Of a stretch of DNA of 64,000 nt, positions 42,083 through 59,330 are shown one piece after another. The notes under the pieces are model-generated. The model searched no databases. It was given only the letters and a program-made list of their open reading frames with translations, and was not told where the DNA came from. A program made the translations under genes and the position numbers. Numbering within the stretch: position 1 is the stretch's first letter; every line of letters starts with the position of its first letter. The stretch comes from Brugia malayi (lineage: Eukaryota; Nematoda; Chromadorea; Rhabditida; Onchocercidae), in assembly GCF_000002995.4 (NCBI RefSeq), contig NW_025062479.1:21386721-21450720 (forward strand). The letters are read 5' to 3'.

Positions 42083-42163
42083 TCGTCTACAAAATATTGG
42101 CATAATTAATCTTAATTTACAGTATATCAATATTATATTATCATTAAATTTAACATTTCTCAA

Positions 42164-42198
42164 ATCTCTCTTTCTCTCTCTCTCTCTCTCCCTCTCTG
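42164..42198. repeat. (CT)n microsatellite
   Basis: CT dinucleotide tract with two interruptions, about 80 bases upstream of the ZP-C gene start. Confidence 0.9.
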
Positions 42199-43627
42199 TT
42201 AATATATCAAAATATTTAAAAACATTAGCATTTCCATTTTTTAGTGATACATACTAAATTCTTATAGCTTCTCAGCATACTTTTAATCCTACTGATTTAA
42301 TTTCAATAAAGTTTTCCATCAAATTAAACTTATAGAAAGTTAGAATTACTTGATTAGTTGCCTTTAGGAATAAAAAATTCAGATTTTTGCGCTATTTGCT
42401 TACCTCTTGCAATCAGAACTTTTCATTAGTTTGCAAAAAACTGTAATAGTGAAAAAATAAATAAATAATAAATTAAAATGTTTAACTATTTATGCTAAAG
42501 AAAATTTTACTGGTAAGATAGCAATGAAATAATACTTTTTTCTTTTTTCATCTGCAAGAAAAATTAAATAGTTTTGTTCACAGAAAGCTTTATTTCAAAC
42601 ATTCAAGATGATATCGATATAAATCATAATCAACTTGTGGAAGAAAAAGAAGAAAAGGCATTTGTAAAATTCGAATAAAATTTTAAAATTTGCAAGAGAC
42701 AAGAAATCTTCTGCTCACATGTGGTTATCAAAGAGAAAATTCATCATAAGAGAAAGAGAAAAAACTCGATGAATTCATTTAATGCATTATAAGCAGTTGA
42801 TTTTTTCTCTGGGTAATTAATCTGTTTTAATTTTCATAAACTTCTATAATTTCCATTTGATCAAAACATCTACCGGAAAACTGATTAATACCGGAAATGT
42901 TATATACATGTATTTTTACAGTGCATGTATGAAAATAATTTCGTGCTATTCTTCAAGGTTATAAAATTGTAGAGTGAAATTTGTGTAGGAAAATGATAAT
43001 ATTTACCACCATATTCATTCCTTATCATTCTAGTTGATAGGAAGATAATTATGGATTGATAATATTATCAAACAGGTTAAAATTTTTAGATGATACGTTT
43101 GCATAGGCTGTTTACATACACTTAAAAATTTCAACAAAGTTATAATTGAATTTGTGATAAACTTGAGTAAAAGCAATTACAATGTTGCTGATCAAGACAT
43201 TTAATATTAGATAAAAGAAAGTGAGCGTGGAAATTTTGGTAGCTGTTTCGATGTTCAAAGAGGATAGAAAAATAATCCCGGAAATTTGGGTCACTGGGTC
43301 GTGTATCCAACCATTGTATCACCATCATCACAAAGATGGCATTCGTTCCTTTTTCAACGCATATTTTATTTCTTTTTAGTTTTTTTTTCCCCTAAACTAA
43401 TCATTCTGCTTTGACTGAGAGTTTTTCTTTTTTTCTTTTTTTTTTTTTTTTTTTTTTTTTTTTGCAATATCTCAATGAAATATGTGAGAGAGAAAATGTG
43501 TCATTGTGCTTTATAGATAAATCACTCAATAGCTAATTTTTTCCATTAATAAATCATAATTTGAAATGAATGACACATCCATTAGAGGTAGAGAAAGCTG
43601 GATGAAAGGGAAGACCTACCACTGCAC

Positions 43628-43691
43628 TGTTCCCATTATTCCTTCTTATGTGTCATTTCTGTTCCCATTATTCCTTCTTATGTGTCATTTC
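43628..43691. repeat. 32-bp perfect tandem duplication
   Basis: The unit begins TGTTCCCATTATTCC and ends GTGTCATTTC. Copies are at 43628-43659 and 43660-43691 and are identical. Confidence 0.93.
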
Positions 43692-43778
43692 TAATTGGAA
43701 TTATTATCATTCTATTGCTTACTAATTGATATTTTTTAAAAAAGAATAATTGAAACAGCAATGATAAATTATTCATTT

Positions 43779-43797
43779 TGTGTGTGTGTGTGTGTGT
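43779..43797. repeat. (TG)n microsatellite
   Basis: About nine TG units. Confidence 0.9.
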
Positions 43798-44436
43798 TTT
43801 TAAAAGAAGAATGTTTTCTACATTCTGTAAAAAAATTTTTCAAATTTTGTTTAAATGAGTCAAAAAAAAATAGCTTGCCATGCTTGTACACGTCAGACAC
43901 AAATGACTAATAGCTTCAGAAGAAATATCAAAATTCCTTGCATTTTCAGCTTTTACCTCCATTGTCACATGTGTTAGGTTTTTAGTGTGTTAATCAAAAA
44001 TTTCAAATTTATCATGCCTAAAAGTTAGAAGGCGGAGTTCAGTCTAAGGTTCTAGTTAGATACTATAAAATAAGATATTTTAATAGTGAAATTTTATGAA
44101 ATAGCAATAAATGAAATGCAATGCATGTACTGTGTTTTCTTTTATTGATATTTTCAGTTCTAAAAGGTAATGGTGAATTCATGTCTTCTTTCTTTTCTAA
44201 ATTATAATTTTTATTACGTATTAGGAGTTAAAAATAAATTTATTTGTAAAAGAGTTCTATGAACTTTGACATATGCGCCTCTTTTCAGAAACAAATAGAG
44301 CAGTTAAATTGCAGTGGATGTATCAGACATTATTCATTTTTTCAAGGTTCCTAGATAGTACCTCCAGATACCGTAGTATATGAAATATATTAACAATTTA
44401 AAAAATTTTTGGAATGCTCTACAAATTCAATTTTAG

Positions 44437-47007
44437 TTAACGGTGTATTTGCATTGGATGAATATATTACTGTTGAATGTTTACAAAATGGTTTGAAAAT
44501 TAAATTGGAATTGAATAATTTACAACGAAAAATAAAAATATATGTATGTCATTCACATTATGTTTGCTATTTAAAAAATTATTCTAGATTTTAAGAAAGC
44601 TTAGCACTGAGCGGAGTTGTGTAACATTAATTTCAATTACAAATAATTTGAAATATTAAAATATTTTGAAGGAACCAATGAAACTTGTATTTATCGGCAC
44701 AAATTACACCAAAACATGTGAAATGGAAATGGATTCAGGTTCACAACCGATCAGTATACTGATACCGAAAGTTTGCTTATCAAATGATACAATACAAAAA
44801 GTTATTATTTCTTAAAGTATAATTCTGAAAGCTTCATGTAATGAATATGCGTCATCCTTAGAGAACCAAGTAATAGAAAAATTTTTTGAAATTTATTAAA
44901 TAATTAAAATGATACGGCGGTTATTTATTGCATTGGCAGATATATTCAATACGTAGTACACAACATTGAAAAGTTTAAATTTGTTAAGAAATAATGATAT
45001 AATTGCAGGTTTTATTGACAGCTGATAGTAAAATAATTCATAAATTCGAAATTTCATGTGATCAAGTGTTGAAAGTATGTTTTTTTGTCCCAATTTTGTT
45101 TTTAACTTTAATTTCATTGCTTAGTTTATTCATTTATTTATCTAATTTGCTTAGTTTATTTATTTATTTATTTATCTAATTTCGCTTTTTAAACTAATCT
45201 AATCTTTAGAATAAATTATCACTATCAATGTATATGATATTAAAGATGATGATTCCTCATTGATTGTTTTAATGACCTATTCCTATTTTTTTATCTATAA
45301 TTCTTTTATAATCTCATTATTTCCATTTAGGATATTATCATAGCTGCTGATCTTAATGGCGAATCAATTGAGATAAATTCATCAGTACAAATTGGTTTTG
45401 ATCTCAGTTTAATGATTTCCTCGAAACATAGTAAATATTTCAAACAATTTATTCTCAAATATTACATAAAGAAATTTAGTGTTACAAAAAAAAAGTGAAT
45501 CATTCATTTTTTTCAATAGTAGCAAAACAGAAAAGATTGTCTCGAAAAAAAAAAAAGAAATAATATAATTTTACTTTTGAACGAAATTTTTCTTATTTTC
45601 AAGAATTTAAAACTTTCATAAGTTTAGACAGCAAACTTTTTTACCCTAATTTTTCAGTCCCATTTCGTATTGTTGACTGCTGGACAGAACAAAATAATCA
45701 CAGGGCTAATTTTTTAAAAAATGGTATCCCAGAAAGAGATTCTCGATCAGTTCCACTCTGTCAGTTATCAAACAGAGCAAATAATTTTGAAAGCAATATT
45801 AATCCATTGAACAAATACAGTAATTTTCAACAATCTTCCATCAATCAAATCAGCAAAGTGTGGCAAATTTGGCTTCGTCTTGGCTGGGATATTATGCCTG
45901 ATAGTCGACAAAAAGCACTTCAACAATTACTCCGCACCAAGCCACAATTGCAGTGGAAAGCTATTCCCGATTTCTTATTTGATACCAAGGATTTCTTATC
46001 ACCAATAACAATATATCCAATTATGATTCAATGTTCCATTTCACCTTTATCGGTAAATGATTGGCTAATCGTGATTTCAATCATTATTTAGTGGAATAAA
46101 AATAAAATTATTATGAATTGTTGATATTAATATAATCAATATTAATAACATTAAAATATTGCATGAATATTGGTATAATCTTATTAATATTCACACCTTT
46201 TTCCAAAATTCTATTACTCTTTTCCTTGTTATTTTTATACTTAAAAAACTTTAACACTTTATGTTAAGCATACATCTTTCCAATTATAGTAATGTTATCA
46301 AATAAGGTAGCTTAAATCTAATAATTGATTGCTAGCTATTAAAACCTCAAAAAAAAAAAACTATTAATTAGCATTAATTAGCGTTTTCAATTTTTATATA
46401 ATTTCGAATTGTTTTTATTGCAATATCAGCATAGCTTTTAGACTGCTTTATTTGAATGCTGGAAATTGAAAATTAAAGTATTGAAGGCTAATTATATATA
46501 ATGAAAATATTTCAGTTCAAACGAACTTCAGGAATTGCTAGCTTTGGTCCAATTGGTGTATTTATACCACAATTTTATTTTCTTGAAGATTTCTTGTTTT
46601 CGTGTTGCCCAGTGGAAACAACAATAGCTTATTCAAATTTACTTCGACATCTTGCCCAAAAAAAGTTCTTTTGTTCGAAAGTAATTTTCTTGCTGTTACT
46701 TTCCATTACCTCTACTTATTCATTCAAGATGAAGAGGTTGAATATACTAAAATTTCTTTGAAATGTTATTAATACCTTTCATTTTTTTTTCTATTTCTCT
46801 TGCAACTTGATAAATATATATTTCAAAAAAAAAAAAAAAATAATAATAAAAGTGAATTTAGCAATAAGAATTAAACATTAAAAGATTTGAATAAACTAAT
46901 CTCATTTTCAGGTTTCAATTACCACTGCTTTATTAGTCTCACTCGCATCATTTGCGATCGCTGTTTGCTGCACTGCAATAACTTTTAGCATTCGATATAA
47001 AAATTAA
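44437..47007 (+). CDS. ZP-N-containing single-pass membrane protein, 5' exon missing
   Basis: Seven exons read in phase: 44437-44543, 44672-44800, 45009-45074, 45331-45430, 45658-46052, 46516-46680 and 46912-47007, giving about 352 residues without the first exon. The first part fits a ZP-N module with four Cys in YITVEC, NYTKTCEME, ILIPKVC and HKFEISC. Next, INSSVQIGFDLSLMISS and FRIVDCWTEQ look like the opening strands of a ZP-C module, but the usual GC and FFC blocks cannot be followed. A long unrecognised stretch comes instead (LQQLLRTKPQLQWKAIPDFL and later). The last exon encodes one membrane helix (TTALLVSLASFAIAVCC) and a short basic tail. AATAAA occurs right after the stop at 47008-47013. 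Exon 2 uses a TTTGAAG acceptor. A signal peptide exon must lie upstream; it is not proven. A role in apical extracellular matrix is inferred from the ZP fold only. Confidence 0.65.
45118..45181. repeat. About 32-bp imperfect tandem duplication in an intron
   Basis: Two copies of a unit beginning TTGCTTAGTTTATT and ending TTATCTAATTT; the second has an extra TTTA unit. Confidence 0.8.
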
Positions 47008-47926
47008 AATAAAAAATAAATGAAATGAATGTTATGCAATTATTTGATGATTCATTATTTTTCACTTATCAAACATCTAAATGTTGTGTAAAAAAAAAAA
47101 AGAAAGGAAAGAAAAAACAAAAAACAAAGTGAGATGCTGCTTATTGATAACTGATGACTATTTTTAATGGAACATATTTTCAAAATCCATCTGTGTTTTA
47201 AATAAAGTTAAACTATGCGAACATTCTCATACAACATTTCAGGACGTTCTCGTGCGACGTACGACATTGCTTGATTCCATTATTAGTTAATAGCTCTGAA
47301 TTAATTGAATGAAATCTTCAATTCACGATTTATTGTTACGAATGACAATTTCTGCATATAGAAGAAAGCTATTCAAAAATGTCTGATAAAGTGCTTTAGG
47401 GCTAATAAACAATCAATTGCTGATAGTGATAATTGTACTAGAAGCATTCCATTACAAAGTTTCGGGAGATATGAAAAGTTTCAACACAAATTTCAGTAAT
47501 ATATAAACCATCAATTCGTTGTACTGCTCAAACAATGAAATGATAATTTGATTTATTTTGCTGTCATTAAACATGTGACAATACAAAATTGCAACAGTTC
47601 CATGCTTTTTGTTTCTAATAAAACATTTATAAAAGTGGGATTTCATGTAGGTACTGAGAAATTTCTTATCAATCCATCCAATAAAATTAACATTGACCAA
47701 AGTGGCAGTGTTGTTATAGAATTTTGAAACAGACAACAGCAGAACTTCTTTCTTTCAATATTAGAGAATCATTCTGAGAGGTTTCCAGCACCACATAAGA
47801 TAATAATGATAAAAAGCAAATGTAAGAAGGCGATATATGAAAGAAGCATAGTATGCATGCATGTTGTAAATAGCTGTTTGAGCACTTTGGTATATGTTTC
47901 GATTAATATACAAGCAATGAAATAGC
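47008..47926. other. Convergent 3' region between the ZP-N gene and actin A
   Basis: AATAAA at 47008-47013 directly follows the ZP stop, with further copies at 47015 and near 47196. No coding sequence is recognisable. The minus-strand part should be the actin A 3' UTR, which bears no similarity to that of actin B. Confidence 0.6.
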
Positions 47927-49805
<1,879 letters not shown>

Positions 49806-50875
49806 TTATAGTTTTTAAAACTGATACTGGTGGGTGGGTTAACCTACAAACTTTCCTAATGTTATTGGTACGTCCTTAAAATCAGCGTTAGCTATTAGTC
49901 CGTTTCATTTATCCATAAATATAACTTAAATAACAAACAATATACTAGTAAGCCATATATGACTTTGATTTCATAGCTTTTCGCTTTTGTAAGCTGGTTA
50001 AAAATTTTCGAGACTACAAACTTTTGAAGTTTTTGTTTTTCCTAAAACTTGGAAAAAGAAAGTAACTTAGTTTTCCACTGTTTTAAAAATCAAATTTTTA
50101 AAACAATGGAAAACTTCTATCTTACCATTTATTTCACCTAATTTTTCTAATTAAAATTGGATAAATTATATAGAAAAGCTATGGTAATGAAACTTAGTTT
50201 ATTTGAAATGTATCATTTCCTGTCATTCCTAAACCTCACTTATTTAAGAATGAATTAATCTTAGATTAGTCTCTTCAACTTCTAAAAAGCATCACAAACT
50301 GCAAAAAGTGAAGATAGCAACAGAAAGTGTAACATAATAAGCATGAAGGTAAGGTAGTCGTCTTGAAGTGAGTGAGGGCTATCAGTGAACTGAGATATAT
50401 CTAAGACTTATATAATGCCACCAAGGGCATCGCTTGCTTCTAGCCAAGCAACTTTTTCAGCGATTGCTTGAGGGGGAGGGATCGAATGAGTCCTTTTCCT
50501 GAGAATTCGAGAGTAGATGTTACTGGGAAGAGAGAGGAATTCGCGTGAAAAGCTTAACCAACTAATACACCCACCTACCTCTCCTTAACATTCATTCAGA
50601 TAGCAGTAGACTGATGGATGGATGGATAGAGAGAAATGATAAAAGAAAGGTATGAATTGATAGAGGAATGATTAGATAGATAGATTGATAAAACAATAGA
50701 CAAGTAAAGAGATACCCAGGCAGTTAGATATTGCTACAAAGAAAGATAATTTTGCTTGTGCAGAAGAAATGAAAAAGAATGATGGAATTGTTTAAGAATT
50801 ATTTTGAAAACAATAACAATGAGATATAGACTGGAAGATAAAAACAGTGACAGTAATAGCAACAAACAAACCATA

Positions 50876-50921
50876 CAACAATAACAATAATAACGATAAT
50901 AACAACAACAATAACAACAAC
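50876..50921. repeat. (AAC/AAT)n trinucleotide repeat
   Basis: Mixed ACA and ATA triplets upstream of actin A. Confidence 0.85.
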
Positions 50922-51781
50922 TGTCTCTGTGCTTTTCAACAATCTTTCTCATTTTTTTGTTTGTGAAGAAAAATCTGAAAATAATCCCAAATCTGACTGA
51001 TTTTTCTCTTTTGTTTTATTTTTAGGAATAATTGAAATGATCATAGCGTATTGCTATTTTTTTTGTTTGTTTGTATTATTTAATATAGCTTTTCTTTTTG
51101 TTGCTTAAAATTTTTAATTTCCATGGAATACATTTAATGCTTTATTATTCTGATAACAGAATAATGATTGGAAGAGAGAAATAGTACTACCTTATAAAGT
51201 TAATTTTGTTATATAATTAAGTCAAAAACTTCCTCACTTTTTAAATTTAAACTGTAATAGTAAAAATAACATGAAAAAAAAAAATTATATTATGAATTAG
51301 TAAATTTGCTATTTTTATGGGTTGTCTGGTATTGTTTAATTTAATTGATAATTTTATCAAAATATTTCATGGCAAAAAGTTTAAAAATTATTCTAACTTT
51401 TAAAAATTACCATTCGCTTTCAAAATTCTTATTATCCTAATTTCATCAACAATGTCGCAAAAAACGATCCATTTAAATTGCATTCAAATTCTAATACCTT
51501 TGATAGATGTCATTGTCCAAATAATTTCACATTTGTAACTGATCTATGTGTAGATCATTAGATCATTTAAGCCATTATGCTAATTCCTTTTTCTCATACA
51601 ACAAAAACCCTTTGTTAGCAATCTTTGTCTCACATCAGTTAAATGTCCCCTACCGGATATCTGATCAGTTCAGTTCTAAACAACCGTCCTCCATTACAGT
51701 TATTCATTCTACACTTTGGGGTAGTTTTTGATATCATCTTATTATACTTTTCGTTACGCATTGTTATTATATTGATTTGTT

Positions 51782-51940
51782 GGTTTTAACTACCCAAGTT
51801 TGAGGCAAAGTAAAATATCTGGCAGTCAATATATTCCACGACAAACAAATTGTATTTTTTGTTGTTTTATTTTTACCTTGTAATGGTATGTGACGTATAA
51901 TTTAAATTTTTTATTTTTGAGCCAAAAAAAAAAAAAAAAA
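51782..51940 (+). ncRNA. SL1-like spliced-leader element (gene, pseudogene or retrocopy)
   Basis: Bases 51791-51804 (TACCCAAGTTTGAG) match the 3' fourteen bases of the nematode SL1 leader exactly. The preceding GGTTTTAAC differs from the canonical start by one inserted T and one T-to-C change. The base pair after the leader is GC, not the usual GT donor. An ATTTTTTG at 51854-51861, about 72 bases from the start, could be an Sm-like site at the right distance. Only a weak four-base hairpin follows (TACC...GGTA near 51875-51889). A 17-base A run ends the segment at 51940, so a reverse-transcribed copy is equally possible. Confidence 0.4.
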
Positions 51941-54791
51941 GCTGGAATTGTTAAAGACACCGATAATGTAAAGAAATGATAGCTAAAGATAAAAGATAAA
52001 ATAAATGAAGCATTCTTAATAATATGTCACAATTAATTTTTAAATGAAATAAAAATTGCATACAGTTTAAAATATAATTTGGCACAATATCATCTTAATA
52101 TTCATTCAGCCATTTTTATATCCGAAAAATTTTCGAATTACACCGATTTTACTTCTTTTGTCATTTGCATATCTTTTAACTAATTTATACTTCTGAAGGA
52201 ATAAATTTCTTTTCTTGGTGATATGAGAGCATTTAATGACTTCAAGTCATTACAAACAATATGCCATAGTCCAATATTAGTCAATTAAGTCTTTTTTTTT
52301 TCTGATTTCTACTCATTAATAAGAAATTAAAATTTTAAGTTTTTACCGCATTAGGAATCTGAAGTCGATGAGTTGAAGAAAAGTTGAAAAATCTTTCTCA
52401 ATAATTCAAAGTTGTATCCTTTGTAGAGATAACATAATGAAAGTTTTCATCGAAAATCAAGCAAAAATTGTTTTTTCAGCATTTGCGCGGGATTTTTTGT
52501 TGTTTAAAATAAATGAAAAACACAATTTGAAAATATCGCACAAGCAATTAAAAATTAATTCTATCATGTCCTTAATTTTCGTCATCTGTTTCAAAATATT
52601 ATTTTGATTGTCCACTCTTGCAAACCAATCTTATGTTGGAATATTTTCTCAAGGATCATCTCAGATTCTCCTTCAAAAACTTTGATTTTTCTATGAATCC
52701 TATATATCAATCATTAATTATATGACAACATTAAAACTTTAGTGATTCTAATAAAATTTTTCTATTAAAACTGTAAGAATTTTCTTTTTTCTTTTTGTCC
52801 ATATTAAAACAAAATATTTAATATTTCTTGTAATTCCTCAAATAATTGATTTATAAAATCTTTATAGCAATTACCAATTGCAATTATTTTTCAAAATCTT
52901 AAGTTTTAGAAGCATCACGATTGTTGTAGATTACTCTGTAGCATCAGTTTGTAAAAGTTTTAATTAATGATTGTACTATTGAAATTGAATTTGCAGCATT
53001 CCAGGAAAATGATAAGATAGATGAAAATATAAATTCTTCAAATAATCGCTTCTTGAAAAGTTTTTGCTATGGTAATAACTGATAAGTATTACTCTATTAT
53101 ACTTTCAATTTCATCTTTGGTTGCTTTGTTATCCATCGGAAATTCAATACTTTTAATACAGCGAATTGCGTGTTAGACATCAATGATTTATTGAAGAATT
53201 AAGAAGATTAAATGTTGATATGTTGTTATCATTTCTTTGTAATTTATTCAAAAATATTAGACATTTCGGAATTCTTTTTCCATACGAATAGTTTATCTTT
53301 TTTCTCCTTTTTTTTTTAAAAAAAAAAAAGAAAAGTCGGCAAGAAGATATTTTTGTTCTAAGTATTATTATTATTGATCATCATTATTTTAGCCTTTGTA
53401 ATACACTTTAAATTTTGTGCCGCTTGCAATTTTAGTCAACAAGGTTATAATGATTGATCCTCCTATGATCCCTAAAATTTTGACTGAAAAGCAAATTTTC
53501 ACACTTATATCAAAATTTCTTAAATAGTTTGTTTTTCACTAGTTCTTTTAAAAAAAATTTTCCATCAGCTTATCAGTTGCTGTTGCAAGCAAGATGATTT
53601 GAAGAGAGTTATTGGGGATTTAAATACGATGGAAGATGCAATAGTTTTTATACAAAGATACTTTTAATATTTCAGCGGTGTTCAGTATTATGATTTGAAA
53701 AAGAATTTCGAGTAATTTTCTTTATCGTTGACTGTTTTAAAATGTAAATTTTAGATTTATGTTCGATTTAGAAAAACATAAAAAGAAAGGAAGAATCATT
53801 TGAATATAAGGATGAAAGCTAATATTCTTCTCGTATACATCACTGCTCACGTCAACAACGACAACAACCGCCATTTTACAACAAATATTATTAGTATCAT
53901 TTGAGAGAATGTACTGAATGAAAATGAGAGAGTGATATTAGCTTTAGTCTTATTTTACACAATCTGTTTCTGACCATAAAGTCTGCTGTAATTTGTGCTG
54001 AAATACTATACAAATAAATTAATTACCCATTAGAGAAGATTTATCTGTTATCTAGCTAGTCAAATGTCTATCTAGAAAAGTTAAGATAACAGATTATATA
54101 CCTCTATCTTTTTGGCGCAGATGTCTAGAAATTATCCTATCAGTTCAGTTTGGAATTTCTGATTACGAAGTAAAAGAGGATGAGAAATCTGAAAAAATGT
54201 TCCTTCTTTAATAAGAAACATCGTAGCATAATCTTACAAAAAATTATAGTTGATAACTTTCGTAAACTTTATTTGAAGGAAACGAGTCATTTCATCGACT
54301 ATCACAAAGCAAAAATTCTGATTCGTCTTATCACCGCAGTGGACAGTGATTATTATACAGGATGGGAAATATGAATGACTACACATAATAAATAATCTTT
54401 ATTTCAAATGCTAAAAAAAAAGCCACAAAAATCTTTACTAAAGTTTTTTTTTTTTTTTTGTATTATCAAATAAGCCAAGAAATTGATTTATTTCAACAAG
54501 AAGAAGTATGTTTAACGACCAGAAACAGCACATAAATTCATTCATTTACTCAGTTCATATGCAGGCGATTGAAAATTTCGTGTGACACAGTGTTGACAAA
54601 ATAACTAGTTTTTGCAAATTTTTGGTAGTAAAAGAAATGAAGTAGGGAGTGGAAATTGATATTACAGTTTAAAAACATGTTCTGCGTAAGGTTAAAATGC
54701 GAACACGTCGCCCAGCTAGCGTGAACGCAGAATATACGCAACTCATCATATTGAGTTGCTCCCTTGCGAACAAATTTTTGATTATAGTTTT

Positions 54792-56614
<1,823 letters not shown>

Positions 56615-57763
56615 TTATTTGAACGAGAACAAAAGCTCTGCTTAAAATTAGTCACAACTTTAGATATTAAAAGAAGAAAAACAAATTATCTAAAATATTT
56701 CTATCTAATGTATAACATAAAACATTTTGAGGAGGAGGAATTTTCAATGAAATGAAATGAAATGATAGTATAATACTAAAATAAAAAGAAGTAATAGTTG
56801 TAAGGAAAGGAGAATTTAGCAAATGAATTGACTCTCATTTCATTTTATAGACATATCCTCACATTAATTTCGTTAGTCCAATCGTGCGGGTAAAATTACA
56901 ACACACTCTCACCTGTCTTTGAATGGATTTAGTGTTGAAAAAAAAAAAAATGTTACGACTCTCGAGTAGTCCAAATTTTTTCCTTCTTTTTTTTTGTGCA
57001 TTCTAATTTTTACACATCGATGCTTACACTATTAACTTGCTCAATTGCTTACACTATGCAAACATTTTAGCTAAAAGTGAGACAAAAAAAAAAAGCTGAA
57101 AGAAATAAATGGTACACTATATGGACAAGAATTTGAAATTCATAAATCACAAATGAATTTGTAAAAGAAACAACAGTTGAGATTACAACAGTTTCATCTC
57201 TTATACTTCTTTCGCCTCGTCATCCCGCCGAAATGATATACTATTTTACAGACAGCAATGATAAATGTTGCAGTAATATATCTTATCATTTTATCATAAG
57301 CTAAATATGAGAAATAACGACAAATAACTAAAACTAAGTTAGAATTTGAAAATTCACATCAATAAAATTTAACAAGTTAAATGATAAATATGACAGATAG
57401 ATATAATCAAAGGTAATTTCAATAAAAGATTAAAGTCAAAAAGATCGAACTTTTTAAATGCTCATTTAATGAATTATTTATGAATTTATTTGAATAATTT
57501 AATAATTGAGAAAAAAATATGAAAATTGATGATGGATAAATGAGAGAGAATTGAATTGCGCTTTGTTGGTGCGCAATTGATAATATAGTGTTTAGCTATT
57601 TGGTTTAAATGAAATGTAGTTAAACTATCAAATAATAAACTAATTGTTGTGGCAAATGTTCAGAAATGACTCTATGGATAATCGCTAAATTCTATCGCAA
57701 CACTTAAACGGAATGCCACGGATCAACAGCTAACTTCTTTTATACAGGCTTTACAGATCATCA

Positions 57764-57832
57764 TTGTGTCTGTCTGTGTGTGTGTGTGTGTGTACTTGTC
57801 TGTGTGTATGTGTATGTTGTGTCTGTCTGTTG
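57764..57832. repeat. (TG)n and TCTG microsatellite
   Basis: TG dinucleotides interrupted by TCTG and TATG units. Confidence 0.88.
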
Positions 57833-59169
57833 TAAATGCATTTAAATAGTTGAACAGTATATTCAGATTTGTTGGAGATGATTGAAATGAATGAGTTAGA
57901 ATGAATTGAGAGCTGCGCAAGGAACATTGGATGGAGGTGGTATGAGATGATAGAATGTGGAGATATGCGCCACGCGCTAACAGCAAAAGGAATACAGAGA
58001 GTGTAGCAGTAACGAAGTAACTTTTAAAAATTATGCATAAGAGAGAAGGAAGAGGGAATATATAACAGGTACAAGAGACTAACCAATCTTAACATTTTCT
58101 TCACTACTATTTCCTTTCCGATCTCTCAGTGAATTCTTAAGTAATAAGTTGATGAGAGATCTTGTCGAAAAGTGAACAACATCTGTTGATAGATTGTAAG
58201 AAATAACAGCGCCTAAATTAATTTCACATTTGTATTTTATTCAAAAATCATTTTGTGAATTTTAATACTTGTAATTACTGAAAAATATTTTCAACTTAAA
58301 TTTATCTAGCTTATACTTTATACTATTTCATATTTGTATCAAAAATATAAATTAATTGCGCAAAAGTTTAATCATTAATGTGTAATGTTTTGAATACATG
58401 TAATATTACGCAACTGCTCAACAATATTTACTTTAATTTTCATTAAAAATATACATTTTAGTTGAATAAATATTCAAAGTTCAGACTTTCAGCCAATAAT
58501 GAAAAAAAAAAAAAAAAGTACTTTAATAAATTCAAAATATGTCCTAGTAATTACACATTTGAAATAATATTATCCATGAAAATAACACTAACTGTTTGCA
58601 CTTTTGCTTCAATTTAATTATCAAATACTTTCAGCAAATTATTTGTGAGTGATATTTGCATTTCATTAATTTTACCTTTTCATCATTACCTGAATGTGTT
58701 ATGCAAAATAATCAAATTCATGAAAATCATCATAAATTCTACAAATAAGTACAGAGATTGTGTGCAATTTTTTTCTCTTCTTACAACTTTACTTTGTACA
58801 CGTAAACCACGTTACTTTCATTTCTTAGATTTAGTAAAATTGATAGAAGCGCATCATAAACCATTGATAATTATTGCCATTATTATTATCATTGTTATAA
58901 AAAAGTGAAAGAAAATATTGCCTAGTTTTACCGTTTTTTTTTTTTGAAAGATTTAATGTGCTGGAAACTTTTCCCTCCTTAAACGATATTAAATGGAAAG
59001 ATGGCACAACAAATTTGGTTTGATTTTATAATACTAAATTGCTCTTCCAGACTTAAATTTCTAGAACGTTACAGTACCAAACCGTGAGCATAAGCATTCT
59101 TAAACTGTCTTAGATTTTAATCGATTGATTGGATTGATTAGTGAGCAGATGTGTGATCATTTAAAAACT

Positions 59170-59283
59170 CTATTATTATTATTGTTTAACACTACTATAT
59201 TTATTATTATTATTATTATTATTATTTATCATTACTATATTTATTATTATTATTGCTATTATTACTACTAATTATTACTACTA

Positions 59284-59322
<39 letters not shown>

Positions 59323-59330
59323 TACAATTA
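59170..59330. repeat. (ATT)n microsatellite array
   Basis: About 160 bases of ATT triplets in several blocks separated by short ACT-containing interruptions; the largest microsatellite in the window. Confidence 0.92.

Larger units (their letters stand above)
42083..44436. promoter_or_regulatory. Shared upstream region of the divergent ZP gene pair
   Basis: About 2.3 kb containing a CT microsatellite, a TG microsatellite, a 32-bp tandem duplication and a 28-base T run (43436-43463). It should contain the minus-strand ZP promoter and the missing first exon of the plus-strand gene. One candidate first exon is 43336-43378 (MAFVPFSTHILFLF then one base), which has signal-like hydrophobicity and the right phase but a poor donor. 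Confidence 0.45.

Noticed and set aside
59170..59330. ATT array considered as a CRISPR-like or satellite structure
   Set aside because: It is a plain trinucleotide microsatellite without spacers; CRISPR is not expected in a eukaryote.
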